64,000 nucleotides of DNA from Sediminicoccus sp. KRV36 (GTDB taxonomy: Bacteria; Pseudomonadota; Alphaproteobacteria; Acetobacterales; Acetobacteraceae): the NCBI RefSeq assembly GCF_023243115.1, contig NZ_CP085081.1, positions 3,679,001-3,743,000 of the forward strand, in the 5' to 3' direction. A model generated the notes under the pieces. That model was given only the letters and a program-made list of their open reading frames with translations, was not told the origin of the DNA and searched no databases. Every line of letters begins with the position of its first letter. Positions within the stretch are counted from its first letter, which is position 1. Shown here piece by piece: positions 54,083 through 62,610 of this stretch. Position numbers and translations under genes: made by a program.

Positions 54083-54219
54083 GGCATCACCCCTGCTTTA
54101 CATGAGGGCATATGATAGATGGTATCCTCGGCTGTAATCAACAGCGAAGGATCGGCCCGGAGGAAGACGACGAGCCCAGCCTATCGCCGTGCGACGGAAA
54201 GGCCGAGCGGCACAGCCCC

Positions 54220-55161
54220 TCACCCCTGCGGCAGCAAGCCCCAGCGCCCCGCCAGCAGCAGCATCGCCTCCATCATCATATGCGCGCAAAGATGCGCCGC
54301 CATGCCCTGCACATCATGCGCCGGGCTCACCGTGTTGAAATCCATCGCCACGATGTTCAGCCCCGCCAGGCTGCGCATGAGTTCAATCCCCTCCCGCGCG
54401 GTCAGCCCGCCCCAGGCCGGGGTGGCGACACCCGGCGCCACGGAGGGGTCGAACACATCCATGTCCCAGCAGAGATAGAGCGGGCGGTCGCCCACCACCT
54501 CGCGGAATTCCGTCATCGCCTGGGCCGTGCCGCGGCGGACCAGATCCTCGGTGGTGAGGACGCGAAAGCCCAGCAGCGCCGCATGGCGCAGCACGCCGCG
54601 CGCGCTGGTGAAGCCGCGAATGCCGACATGCCAGGTGGCGCCGGCATCCACCAACCCCTCCTCGGCCGCATGGGTGAATTGGTTGGAGGCGTCGAAAGGG
54701 TCATCGGGGTTGTAGGGATAGGCATCGGTGTGGCTGTCCACATGCAGCGCCACCAGGCCCGGGTAGCGCTTCGCAGCCGCGCGCATCAGCGGCAGCGAGA
54801 CCGAGCCATCGCCGCCAACGCCGATGGGCACGGCACCCGCCGCCAGGATCGCCGCCGCCGCCGCCTCGATCTTCGGGTGCGCCTCCTGGATCTTGCCCGG
54901 GGTGATGCCCGCCACATCGCCCGCATCCACGGCGCCCAGCAGGGCCGGCACATCCATATCGGCGAGCGAGGGATGATGCCGCCGCACCAGCGCTGACTGC
55001 GCGCGCACGCTGGCCGGCCCCTCCCGGCTGCCAATACGGAAGGGGTGGATGCCGCAATCAAAGGGCACCCCCAGGATCGCCACGCGGTGGCCGGGGCCGG
55101 GTGGCGCGGCTGGCAGCCCCATGAAGGTGAGCGGCGCGGTAAAGAGCGGCAATTCGCCCAT
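54220..55161 (-). CDS. Arginase/agmatinase (ureohydrolase) family protein
   Basis: A 313-residue protein. The manganese motifs of ureohydrolases appear: HVDSHTDAYPY (residues 140-150) and CWDMDVFDPSVAPG. The first motif, normally GGDHS, reads GGDGS at 116-120, so the histidine ligand of one manganese is glycine (Gly119). An active agmatinase/arginase would then be metal-deficient at one site; a specialised or inactive member is possible. Substrate (agmatine, guanidino acids) unclear. It is a single gene, 148 bases from the SDR start on the opposite strand (divergent). Confidence 0.82.
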   Translation of the reverse strand: MGELPLFTAPLTFMGLPAAPPGPGHRVAILGVPFDCGIHPFRIGSREGPASVRAQSALVRRHHPSLADMDVPALLGAVDAGDVAGITPGKIQEAHPKIEAAAAAILAAGAVPIGVGGDGSVSLPLMRAAAKRYPGLVALHVDSHTDAYPYNPDDPFDASNQFTHAAEEGLVDAGATWHVGIRGFTSARGVLRHAALLGFRVLTTEDLVRRGTAQAMTEFREVVGDRPLYLCWDMDVFDPSVAPGVATPAWGGLTAREGIELMRSLAGLNIVAMDFNTVSPAHDVQGMAAHLCAHMMMEAMLLLAGRWGLLPQG

Positions 55162-55309
55162 GGAGCATGGCTTTCGCGAAGGTTACACAAGAGTCTCGGG
55201 CATCGCGCCAGGGCCGGTCAATCACGCGCCCCCCGCCGGGGCGCGATGCGGCCTCTCGACAGGGCGGGCGATACCCATCACATGCATGCGTCTTCGCCAT
55301 GGGGGGCTC

Positions 55310-56077
55310 ATGTCCATTCTGATCACGGGCGCCTCGGCCGGGCTGGGCGCGGCGCTGGCGCTGGAATGCGCCGCACCGGGCGTGACGCTGCATCTCTCGG
55401 CGCGCGAGGTGACGCGCCTGGCTGGAACGGTGCAGGCCTGCGAGGCCAGAGGCGCCGTGGTGCGGCCGGTGGGGCTGGATGTGCGGGATGCCGGGGGCAT
55501 GGCGGCCTGGATCAGCGCGGCGGGGCAGCTGGATCTGGTCATCGCCAATGCCGGCATCGGCGCCGGCACCGGCGATGGCTTCGAAGACCCGGCGACGGCG
55601 CGCGACATCTTCGACACCAATGTGACGGGCGTGCTGAACACCGCCCTGCCCGCCATCACCGCCATGGCGGAACAAAGCCCGGGCGCCGATGGGCTGCGCG
55701 GGCGCATCGCGGTGATCGCCTCGCTCGCCGCCTTCGTCGCCGGGCCCACTGCCCCCGCCTATTGCGCCAGCAAGGCCGCGGTGCAGCGCTGGGCCGAGGC
55801 GCGTGACGCCACCGAGCGCAAGCGCGGCATCCGGCTGCACGCCATCTGCCCGGGCTTCATCCGCACCGCCATCACCGACCGGAACGCCTTCGCCATGCCC
55901 GGCCTGATGGAGCCCCGCAAGGCCGCGCAGCTCACCCTGGCGGGCATCCGCGCGGGGCGGCTGCGCGTCGTCTATCCCTGGCCGCTTTATGCGATGAGCC
56001 GGATCACCGGGGCGCTGCCGCCCTCCTGGCGGAATGCGATGATGATGCGGCTGGAACCGAAGGCCGCCCAAGCTTGA
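55310..56077 (+). CDS. Short-chain dehydrogenase/reductase
   Basis: A 255-residue NAD(P)-dependent oxidoreductase. The nucleotide loop LITGASAGLGAAL (T-G-x3-G-x-G), LVIANAGIG (NNAG-like), an active-site serine in VIASLAAF and Tyr-x3-Lys in PAYCASKAAVQ all match the classical SDR. GGGGGGCTC precedes ATG 55310, chosen over ATGs farther upstream because homology starts there. Substrate unknown. The Bug receptor begins 53 bases downstream. Confidence 0.88.
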   Translation: MSILITGASAGLGAALALECAAPGVTLHLSAREVTRLAGTVQACEARGAVVRPVGLDVRDAGGMAAWISAAGQLDLVIANAGIGAGTGDGFEDPATARDIFDTNVTGVLNTALPAITAMAEQSPGADGLRGRIAVIASLAAFVAGPTAPAYCASKAAVQRWAEARDATERKRGIRLHAICPGFIRTAITDRNAFAMPGLMEPRKAAQLTLAGIRAGRLRVVYPWPLYAMSRITGALPPSWRNAMMMRLEPKAAQA

Positions 56078-56130
56078 CGCAGCCCTGGCCCCGGCCGATG
56101 TGAGCGGCATCCGTTCGGGAGAAGCAGAAG

Positions 56131-57123
56131 ATGACCAACGCCAGACCCCTCGCCCGCCGCCTCGCGCTCAGCCTGCCGGCGCTCGCCCTTCCCACCTTGG
56201 CCCTCCCCGCCTTGACCCTGCCATCACTCGCCCGCGCCCAGTCGCGCCCGATCCGCATGGTGGTGCCCTTTGCCGCCGGTGGGGCGGCCGACAGCGCCAC
56301 CCGCAGCATCGCCCCCCGCATGTCGGAGCGCCTGGGCCAGAACATCGTGGTGGAAAACCGCACCGGCGCCGGCGGCTCGGTCGGTGGGGGCGAGGTGGCG
56401 CGCAGCGCGGCCGATGGCACGACGCTGCTCATGGATGCCTCCAGCCACATCGTGAACCCGAGCCTGCTGCGCGGCCTGCCCTTCGACTACGCGACGGCCT
56501 TCACCCCCATCTCGCTGGTCTGCACCTTCCCGCAGGTGCTGGCGGTGAAGGCCGACCTGCCGGCGCGCAACCTGGGCGAGTTCATCGCCCTCGCCCGGCG
56601 GCAGCCGCTCAACATCGGCACCCAGGGCAATGCCACGGCCGGGCATCTGGGCCTGGCGCAGCTCAACCGCGCGGCCGGCATCGAGACGACGCATGTGCCC
56701 TATCGCGGCGGCGCCGATGCGGCGCGGGATCTCGCGGCCGGCACGCTGGATGGCTGCTTCATCACCATGCTCTCGGCCGGGCCCATCGTGGATAGCGGGC
56801 GGGCGCGCTTCATCGCCGTTTCGGCCGCGGCGCGCGTGCCGCTGCGGCCGGAGGTGCCGACCTTCGCCGAACTCGGCACGCCGGGGATCGAGCTGAGTGA
56901 ATGGGTGGCGATGTTCGCCCCGGCCGGCACGCCGGCCGCCCCCATCGCCGCCATCCACGCGGCCCTGGTGGCGACCCTGGCCGAGCCCCAGGTGCAGGCC
57001 CGCCTCGCGCAGCTCGCCGCCGTGCCGGTGGGCAACAGCCCCGAGGAATTCGCGCGCTTCGTGACCCAGGGCCGCGCCGCCATGGCCGAATTGGTGCGCG
57101 TGGCGAATATCCGCATTGAATAG
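56131..57123 (+). CDS. Bug/TctC-type tripartite tricarboxylate transporter receptor
   Basis: A 330-residue exported receptor. A long signal (ARRLALSLPALALPTLALPA...LARAQ) has an internal LALP-like repeat, then RPIRMVVPFAAGGAADSATR, VVENRTGAGGSVGG and THVPYRGGADAARDLAAG give a typical Bug fold. AGAAG before the ATG is weak. The following TTG-start gene overlaps its last eight bases. Like the others here, it lacks a nearby TctA/TctB. Confidence 0.9.
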   Translation: MTNARPLARRLALSLPALALPTLALPALTLPSLARAQSRPIRMVVPFAAGGAADSATRSIAPRMSERLGQNIVVENRTGAGGSVGGGEVARSAADGTTLLMDASSHIVNPSLLRGLPFDYATAFTPISLVCTFPQVLAVKADLPARNLGEFIALARRQPLNIGTQGNATAGHLGLAQLNRAAGIETTHVPYRGGADAARDLAAGTLDGCFITMLSAGPIVDSGRARFIAVSAAARVPLRPEVPTFAELGTPGIELSEWVAMFAPAGTPAAPIAAIHAALVATLAEPQVQARLAQLAAVPVGNSPEEFARFVTQGRAAMAELVRVANIRIE

Positions 57124-57538
57124 GCGCGCCTTCCTCGCCATCGGGCTGGCACCCGGCGCGGCCCGGGCCGATGCGCCGGAGGTTCTGCTGCTGGCGGGGC
57201 AGCCCGTGCTGGAACTGGCCCGCCACCCCACTGTCGGCCCCCGCCTGCGTTCCATGTCGGCCGGGCGGCAGCGCATCGTCAGCGATGCGCTGCGCGGGGC
57301 CGGCCCGCCCATGGCCGTCACGGATGGGCATTGGGTGCATGGCTATGCGGTGATCCCCGAAGCCCGGGTCTTCCTGGCCTTCGATACCCACACCGAATCG
57401 GTGGTGATCCTGCTGCTGGAGGATGGCCGCCCCTCGCTGTTCATCCCCCCGCGCGTGGCGCCGTGGCCGGCGGCGCTGCGCCCCGCCGTGCGGGAATTCG
57501 CGCCCGAGATGGCGGCCGTGATGCGCTTCACCGGCTGA
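57116..57538 (+). CDS. Small exported protein of unknown function
   Basis: A 140-residue protein with a short NRRAFLAIGLAPGAARA signal-like N-terminus, then a soluble domain (PEVLLLAGQPVLELARH...VLILLLEDGRPSLF). I do not recognise it. It starts with TTG eight bases before the stop of the Bug receptor, suggesting coupling and perhaps a periplasmic partner. Composition is normal for the genome. Confidence 0.65.
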   Translation: MNRRAFLAIGLAPGAARADAPEVLLLAGQPVLELARHPTVGPRLRSMSAGRQRIVSDALRGAGPPMAVTDGHWVHGYAVIPEARVFLAFDTHTESVVILLLEDGRPSLFIPPRVAPWPAALRPAVREFAPEMAAVMRFTG

Positions 57539-57567
57539 ATGCCGGCCGCACCAGACGGCGATGAGCG

Positions 57568-58782
57568 TCAGTCCCGCGTGGGCGCGGCCCCCTGGAGCAG
57601 CCAATCCCGCACGGCCGGGTCCTCGCTCAGCCCGGCTGCCCGCAGCCGCGCCTGCCGGGCGGCCTCCGTCCTGCCGAGCACACCCAGAACATGGGCCCGC
57701 GTGGCCCACCAGGGCTGATAGGCGGTGAGCTGCGCCGCCATGGCCTCCAATTCCTGCAAGGCGGCCTGCGGCTGCCCGGCATCGGCGATGGCGGCGGCGC
57801 GTGCCACCAGCACACCCGCCGTAGGGCAGAGCCGTGCGAGGAGGTCATAGAGCCCGAGCAAGGCGTCCCGCCGATCAGCCCCCGTAATCCGCGCTTCGAC
57901 ATGCACCGACTGGATCGCCGCTTCGATCTGGAAGCGCCCCGGCTTGCCGGCCCGCGCCGCATCACGGAGCAGCGCCTCCGCCTCGGCGATCAGCGGGCGG
58001 GACCAGGCCCGGGGGTCCTGCGCCGAAAGCGGCACGAAGCGGCCTGACGCATCCCTCCGCGCGCCGCGCCGCGCCTCGGCATGGAGCATGAGGGCCAGCA
58101 GGCCCTTGGGCTCCGGCGCCTCGGGCAGCAGGGCCGTCAGCAGGCGGGCCAGCCAGAGCGCCTCCTCCACCAGCCCCTGGCCTGACCTGCCATCCGCCAG
58201 GAGATCCGCCCAGCCCGTGCCATAGGCGGCGTAGATGGCGCTCAGCACCGCCTCCAGCCGGGGTGCCAGTTCGGCCGCCTCCGGCAGCTCAAAGCCGATC
58301 CCGGCATCGCGGATGCGCGTCTTGGCCCGCACCAGCCGCTGCGCCATGGCGGCGGGCGATGCGAGGAAACATGCCGCGATCCTTGCCGCATCGAGGCCGA
58401 GCACGGTTTGCAGCATGAGCGGCGCCTGCGCCTCCGGCGCGATGGCCGGGTGGGCGCAGACCATCAGCAATTGCAGGCGGCGATCCGGGATATCGGCCAT
58501 GTCGGGTGTCGCCTCCAGCAACAGGCGCAGCGTCGGCTCGGCCGCCCGGCGCACCAGGTCATGCCGGATGGCATGGCCATGCTGGCGGCGGGCGGCCGTC
58601 AGCAGCCAGGCTTCCGGATTCTCCGGCACGCCGGTCTGCGGCCAGCGGCGAAGCGCGGCCTGAAACGCCTCGGCGAGCGCGTCCTCCGCCGCGGCCACGT
58701 CGCGGGTCCGGGCGGCGAGGATGGCGACCAGCCGGCCATAGGCCAGCCTGGCCGCCCGCTCGGCCGCGGCCGAGGCGCTCAC
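57568..58782 (-). CDS. ECF sigma factor, ECF42-like with C-terminal extension (DUF6596)
   Basis: A 404-residue sigma factor. The first 170 residues hold region 2 (AAAEDALAEAFQAALRRWPQTGVPENPEAWLLTAARR) and region 4 (AHPAIAPEAQAPLMLQTVLGLDAARIAACFLAS). The remaining 230 residues are the helical, TPR-like extension typical of the ECF42 group. The GTG start overlaps the stop of the DGPF gene by four bases, the standard partner arrangement. There is no anti-sigma gene. It likely switches on its own pair and a few other genes under an unknown signal. Confidence 0.9.
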   Translation of the reverse strand: MSASAAAERAARLAYGRLVAILAARTRDVAAAEDALAEAFQAALRRWPQTGVPENPEAWLLTAARRQHGHAIRHDLVRRAAEPTLRLLLEATPDMADIPDRRLQLLMVCAHPAIAPEAQAPLMLQTVLGLDAARIAACFLASPAAMAQRLVRAKTRIRDAGIGFELPEAAELAPRLEAVLSAIYAAYGTGWADLLADGRSGQGLVEEALWLARLLTALLPEAPEPKGLLALMLHAEARRGARRDASGRFVPLSAQDPRAWSRPLIAEAEALLRDAARAGKPGRFQIEAAIQSVHVEARITGADRRDALLGLYDLLARLCPTAGVLVARAAAIADAGQPQAALQELEAMAAQLTAYQPWWATRAHVLGVLGRTEAARQARLRAAGLSEDPAVRDWLLQGAAPTRD

Positions 58783-59144
58783 GCTTCGGCGGGCGGGGGT
58801 GGCAGGACGGGTCGGATTTCCACCGCGCCGAAGGCCGCGGCCGGGCTGCGGGCGGCCCATTCCAGCGCGGCATCGAGGTTGGGCACGTCTATGGCGATGA
58901 AGCCGCCCAACTGCTCCTTGCTGTCAGCATAGGGGCCATCCTGCACGTGGCGCTGACCCTCCCGCAGGCGCAAGGTGGTGGCGAGGCTCGCCGGCTCCAG
59001 CCCATGGCCGCCGATCATGATCCCGGCCTCACGCATCGCCCCGATATAGCCCATCCAGGCGCCCCAATAGGCGGGGGCGGCTGCGGGATCTTGGCGCTTC
59101 TCGAATTCGCTCGCCGGTTCGGCGAAGAGCATCACGTATTGCAT
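58779..59144 (-). CDS. DGPF (YCII-like) domain protein, partner of the ECF42 sigma factor
   Basis: A 121-residue protein. VQDGPYADSKEQLGGFIAI contains the DGPF-type signature; MQYVMLFAEP begins the YCII/ferredoxin-like fold. ECF42 sigma factors are typically encoded with one or more such proteins, which are often their targets; the molecular role is unknown. ATG 59144 is chosen because homology starts there. Overlap GTGA links it to the sigma gene. It is separated from rplQ by a terminator. Confidence 0.9.
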   Translation of the reverse strand: MQYVMLFAEPASEFEKRQDPAAAPAYWGAWMGYIGAMREAGIMIGGHGLEPASLATTLRLREGQRHVQDGPYADSKEQLGGFIAIDVPNLDAALEWAARSPAAAFGAVEIRPVLPPPPAEA

Positions 59145-59227
59145 CGGCAGTCTCCAGGATGGACGAGGGAACATCCCCTCCCTCCGATGAGCCGCAACAT
59201 CCGGTCTTTTCGACAGGCAAGACAAAG

Positions 59228-59257
59228 AAAAAGGGCGAGAGGTTGCCCCCTCGCCCT
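59228..59257 (-). terminator. Rho-independent terminator of the ribosomal alpha operon
   Basis: In the minus sense AGGGCGAG pairs with CTCGCCCT across a ten-base loop, followed by TTTTTC. It lies about 30 bases past the rplQ stop. Confidence 0.85.
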
Positions 59258-59285
59258 GTTTTCGGGAATCCGGTGGGAAGTGGGC

Positions 59286-59708
59286 TTACGCCGCCTCCTG
59301 CTCCTCGGCCATTTCCGGCTTCGGGCCGCTATCCAGGCCCTTGGCGGAGACGTCGCGATCCACCAGCTCGATCACGGCCATGGCGGCCGCATCGCCGTAG
59401 CGGAAGCCGGCGCGCAGCACGCGGCAATAGCCTCCCTGACGCTCCTTGTAGCGCTCCGCGATGGTGGTGAAGAGCTTCTCCACCACGGCCTCATCCATGA
59501 TCACCGCATAGGCCTGGCGGCGGGCATGCAGGCCACCGCGCTTGGCCAGCGTGATGATGCGCTCCACATAGGGGCGCAGCTCCTTGGCCTTGGGCAAGGT
59601 GGTGGTGATCTGCTCGTGCTTCAGGAGGCTCGTCGCCATGTTGCGAAACATGGCCGCCCGGTGGGACGAGGTGACGTTCAGCTTCCGATTGGCCATACCG
59701 TGACGCAT
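59286..59708 (-). CDS. rplQ: 50S ribosomal protein L17
   Basis: A 140-residue ribosomal protein. [32 protein letters not shown] is the universal L17 start, and [11 protein letters not shown] and [18 protein letters not shown] segments follow. The acidic tail ([12 protein letters not shown]) is a frequent alphaproteobacterial extension. It follows rpoA, the standard order, and ends before a terminator. Confidence 0.98.
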   Translation of the reverse strand: MRHGMANRKLNVTSSHRAAMFRNMATSLLKHEQITTTLPKAKELRPYVERIITLAKRGGLHARRQAYAVIMDEAVVEKLFTTIAERYKERQGGYCRVLRAGFRYGDAAAMAVIELVDRDVSAKGLDSGPKPEMAEEQEAA

Positions 59709-59827
59709 AACAAGTCTCCAATGGTGGCCCGGAGGCCTTCATTCAATGATCCGGCCTCTGACACAGAGACCCGCCGCCCCATCCGCCCTGGCCGCCAAAG
59801 GCGCCGCCGGATGATGGGGGGCGCAGG

Positions 59828-60844
59828 TTAGAACGGCTCTTCGATCTTCTTCGCCAGATCCTCGATGTTCTCGGGCGGCCAGCCGATGATCGGCATGCCC
59901 AGCGAGAGGCCCATCGAGGCCAGCACTTCCTTGATCTCGTTCAGCGACTTGCGGCCGAAATTCGGCGTCCGCAGCATTTCCTGCTCGGACTTCTGCACCA
60001 GGTCGCCGATATAGACGATGTTGTCGTTCTTCAGGCAATTCGCCGAACGGACGGAGAGCTCCAGCTCATCCACCTTGCGCAGCAGGTTGCGGTTGAAGGG
60101 AAGGTCGTCCTCCACCTCGTCGCGCATCTTCTCGCGCGGCTCCTCGAAGGTGACGAAGAGCGAGAGCTGGTCCTGCAGGATGCGGGCGGCGAGCGCCACG
60201 GCGTCCTCCGGCACGATCGTGCCGTTGGTCTCGAGCGAGAGCACGAGGCGGTCATAATCCGTCACCTGGCCGACGCGGGTCGGCTCGACGCGGTAGGACA
60301 CCTTGCGGACGGGCGAATAGATCGCATCCACCGGGATCATGCCGATCGGCGCATCCTCGGCGCGGTTCATCGAAGCGGGCACGTAGCCACGGCCGACCTG
60401 GACCGTCAGCTCCATGGACATCTTGGCACCGTCATCCAGCGTGCAGATGACCAGCTCCGGATTGGCGATTTCGATATCGCCCGTCGTCTGGATCATCGCG
60501 GCGGTGACTTCGCCGGGGCCGGTCGCCGTCAGCATCAGCCGCTTCGTCGTGTCGCCATTGTAGCGGATGGCCAGCTGCTTGAGGTTGAGGATGATGTCCG
60601 TCACATCCTCACGCGCGCCGGTCAGGCTGCTGAATTCATGCAGCACGCCGTCAATCTTCACGCCGGTCACGGCGGCACCCTGCAGCGAGGAGAGCAGGAT
60701 GCGGCGCAGCGCATTGCCCAGCGTCTGGCCAAAGCCACGCTCCAGCGGCTCGGCCACCAGGGTTGCCTGGCGCAGATCGGTGCTGCCCGACTCGACCTGG
60801 AGCTTCTCGGGCTTGATCAGGGATTGCCAGTTGCGTTCGAGCAA
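59828..60844 (-). CDS. rpoA: DNA-directed RNA polymerase alpha subunit
   Basis: The 338-residue alpha subunit has an N-terminal assembly domain ([35 protein letters not shown]) and a C-terminal domain ([40 protein letters not shown]) that contacts UP elements and activators. No ATG is at the family start. TTG 60844, seven bases after AGGAGA, yields [14 protein letters not shown], the usual beginning and length. ATG 60916 would add 24 unrelated residues. A dispersed palindromic element overlaps the leader. Confidence 0.97.
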   Translation of the reverse strand: MLERNWQSLIKPEKLQVESGSTDLRQATLVAEPLERGFGQTLGNALRRILLSSLQGAAVTGVKIDGVLHEFSSLTGAREDVTDIILNLKQLAIRYNGDTTKRLMLTATGPGEVTAAMIQTTGDIEIANPELVICTLDDGAKMSMELTVQVGRGYVPASMNRAEDAPIGMIPVDAIYSPVRKVSYRVEPTRVGQVTDYDRLVLSLETNGTIVPEDAVALAARILQDQLSLFVTFEEPREKMRDEVEDDLPFNRNLLRKVDELELSVRSANCLKNDNIVYIGDLVQKSEQEMLRTPNFGRKSLNEIKEVLASMGLSLGMPIIGWPPENIEDLAKKIEEPF

Positions 60845-60856
60845 GGGTGTCTCTCC

Positions 60857-60907
60857 TAGAGCGGATCCGGCCGGGGCATGACGTGCCGCGGCGGATAAGG
60901 ATGCTCG
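60857..60907. repeat. Dispersed element, copy B, in the rpsK-rpoA gap
   Basis: TAGAGCGG at the left and CGGATAAGGATGCTCG at the right, 49 bases from GAGCGG to GCTCG, nearly the same ends and spacing as copy A at 42834-42883. On the minus strand its TAG end runs directly into AGGAGA, the rpoA ribosome binding site. Confidence 0.55.
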
Positions 60908-60969
60908 TAAAACCAAAAATCCGCGGGTGCGGCCGTTACCGGCGCGCCCGCGGTCTCAAGCGGCGAAAA

Positions 60970-61365
60970 TCAGACGCGCCGGCGCTTGCGCGGGCGGCAG
61001 CCATTGTGCGGGATCGGCGTCACGTCGCGGATGGCGGTCACGTGGAAGCCCACGGACTGCAGCGCGCGCAGTGCCGACTCGCGGCCCGAACCAGGGCCGG
61101 ACACCATCACCTCGACGGTCTCCATGCCATGCTCGCGGGCCTTCATGCCGGCATCCTCGGCGGCCATCTGGGCGGCGTAGGGCGTGCTCTTGCGGCTGCC
61201 CTTGAAGCCCTTGGCGCCGGAGGACGACCAGGCAATCGAATTGCCCTGCGCATCCGTGATGGTCACGATGGTGTTGTTGAAGGTCGCCAGAACATGCGCC
61301 ACGCCGGAGCTGATGTTCTTGCGTTCCTTCTTCTTCGGGCGGGAACCGCCGGGGGTGCGGGCCAT
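60970..61365 (-). CDS. rpsK: 30S ribosomal protein S11
   Basis: A 131-residue ribosomal protein of the platform region. [46 protein letters not shown] and the arginine-rich end CRPRKRRRV are conserved S11 blocks. It lies between rpsM and rpoA in the standard order; the gap to rpsM is one base. Confidence 0.98.
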   Translation of the reverse strand: MARTPGGSRPKKKERKNISSGVAHVLATFNNTIVTITDAQGNSIAWSSSGAKGFKGSRKSTPYAAQMAAEDAGMKAREHGMETVEVMVSGPGSGRESALRALQSVGFHVTAIRDVTPIPHNGCRPRKRRRV

Positions 61366-61366
61366 C

Positions 61367-61744
61367 TTACTTGGTCACCTTCTTCTTGCCGGCAATCGCC
61401 ACGGCCTTGCCCTTGCGCGTGCGGGCATTGGTATGGGTGCGCTGGCCACGAACCGGCAGGCCACGGCGATGCCGCAGGCCGCGATAGCAGGCCATGTCCA
61501 TCAGCCGCTTGATGTTCATCGCGACTTCGCGGCGGAGGTCACCCTCCACGCGGTAGTCACGGTCGATCACCTCACGCAGCTTGACGATCTCTTCATCGGT
61601 CAACTGGTTCACGCGGCGCTCGGCCGGAATCCCCACCTGCTGGCAGATCGTCACAGCGTTCTGCGGGCCAATGCCATAGATATAGCGCAGGGAAATCACC
61701 ACGCGCTTGTTGGTGGGGATGTTCACGCCAGCGATACGCGCCAC
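61367..61744 (-). CDS. rpsM: 30S ribosomal protein S13
   Basis: A 125-residue protein of the 30S head. [26 protein letters not shown], the C-terminal [20 protein letters not shown] and a lysine-rich tail identify S13. It starts with GTG 61744, preceded by AGGAG; a reading frame extends farther upstream to 61813 but is not homologous. A GC stem-loop (61759-61774) lies immediately before the binding site. Confidence 0.98.
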   Translation of the reverse strand: MARIAGVNIPTNKRVVISLRYIYGIGPQNAVTICQQVGIPAERRVNQLTDEEIVKLREVIDRDYRVEGDLRREVAMNIKRLMDMACYRGLRHRRGLPVRGQRTHTNARTRKGKAVAIAGKKKVTK

Positions 61745-61758
61745 GTTCAAGCTCCTGT

Positions 61759-61774
61759 GGCCCCGGAGGGGGCC
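61759..61774. promoter_or_regulatory. Stem-loop just before the rpsM ribosome binding site
   Basis: GGCCCC-GGAG-GGGGCC, a perfect six-base stem with a four-base loop, ends a few bases before the rpsM Shine-Dalgarno in the minus sense. In some bacteria leaders of the alpha operon control rpsM translation; here the link is inferred from position. Confidence 0.35.
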
Positions 61775-61871
61775 CGTCCAATGGTTACCGCAGTGCCGGA
61801 GACCCGGCCACACGGCGAAACTTCCTCACGCCAGCTGCCCCTCTACGGGCAAAGCCAAACACGGCCGAAGA

Positions 61872-61887
61872 GTGTCGGTTCCGACAC
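61872..61887. repeat. Perfect palindrome in the adk-rpsM gap
   Basis: GTGTCGG-TT-CCGACAC lies in the 190-base gap between adk and rpsM. It may be a protein-binding site, terminator or attenuator; no T run follows on either strand. Confidence 0.4.
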
Positions 61888-61934
61888 GCCGCGTCCGTGA
61901 GAGGCGCGGAGATAGAACCAACCTCAGCCCCGCG

Positions 61935-62588
61935 TCAAGCGGCCGGCGCGAGAATCCTCGTCAATTCGATGGTCACGGCGGACATGTCCGCCATGCCATC
62001 CACGCTGCGCAGCTTGCCCTGCGCGGCATAGTAGGGAAGCAACGGCGCGGTCTGGCTGTGATAAGCCGCCAGGCGCGCGCCGACCGTCTCCGCCTTGTCG
62101 TCGGCGCGGCGGGTGAATTCGGTCCCGCCGCACACATCACAGACGCCCGAGACCTTCGGCTGCTTGAAATGATCGTGGTAGCCCTCGCCGCAGCTGCCGC
62201 AGGTGTAGCGGCCGGAGATGCGGTCCACCAGCGCCGCGTCATCCACCTTCAGCTCGATCACATGGTCCAGGACCATGCCATTCTCGCGCAGCATCGCATC
62301 CAGCGCCTCGGCCTGCGGCGCCGTGCGCGGGAAGCCATCCAGGATGAAGCCGCGGGCCGCGTCAGGCTGCTTCACCCGTGCGGCGATCATCGCCGTGATG
62401 ATGGAATCCGGCACCAGGGCGCCGCGTTCCATGATGGCCTTGGCCTCAAGCCCGATGGCGGAGCCTGACTTCACCTCGGCGCGCAGCATGTCGCCCGTGG
62501 AGACCTGCACCAGGCCGAAGCTCTGCTCCAGGATCTTCGCCTGCGTGCCCTTGCCCGCGCCGGGGGGACCAAGAAGTATCAGATTCAT
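61935..62588 (-). CDS. adk: Adenylate kinase, long form with zinc-type LID
   Basis: A 217-residue kinase interconverting ATP, ADP and AMP. LLGPPGAGKGTQA is the P-loop, DGFPRTAPQAEALD the AMP-binding region. The LID has CGSCGEGYH and CDVCG, a Cys4 zinc-ribbon arrangement. It follows secY by 22 bases in the minus sense, the usual spc-operon order (secY-adk). Confidence 0.97.
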   Translation of the reverse strand: MNLILLGPPGAGKGTQAKILEQSFGLVQVSTGDMLRAEVKSGSAIGLEAKAIMERGALVPDSIITAMIAARVKQPDAARGFILDGFPRTAPQAEALDAMLRENGMVLDHVIELKVDDAALVDRISGRYTCGSCGEGYHDHFKQPKVSGVCDVCGGTEFTRRADDKAETVGARLAAYHSQTAPLLPYYAAQGKLRSVDGMADMSAVTIELTRILAPAA

Positions 62589-62610
62589 CGTTTATCCTCC
62601 CCTGCCCCTA

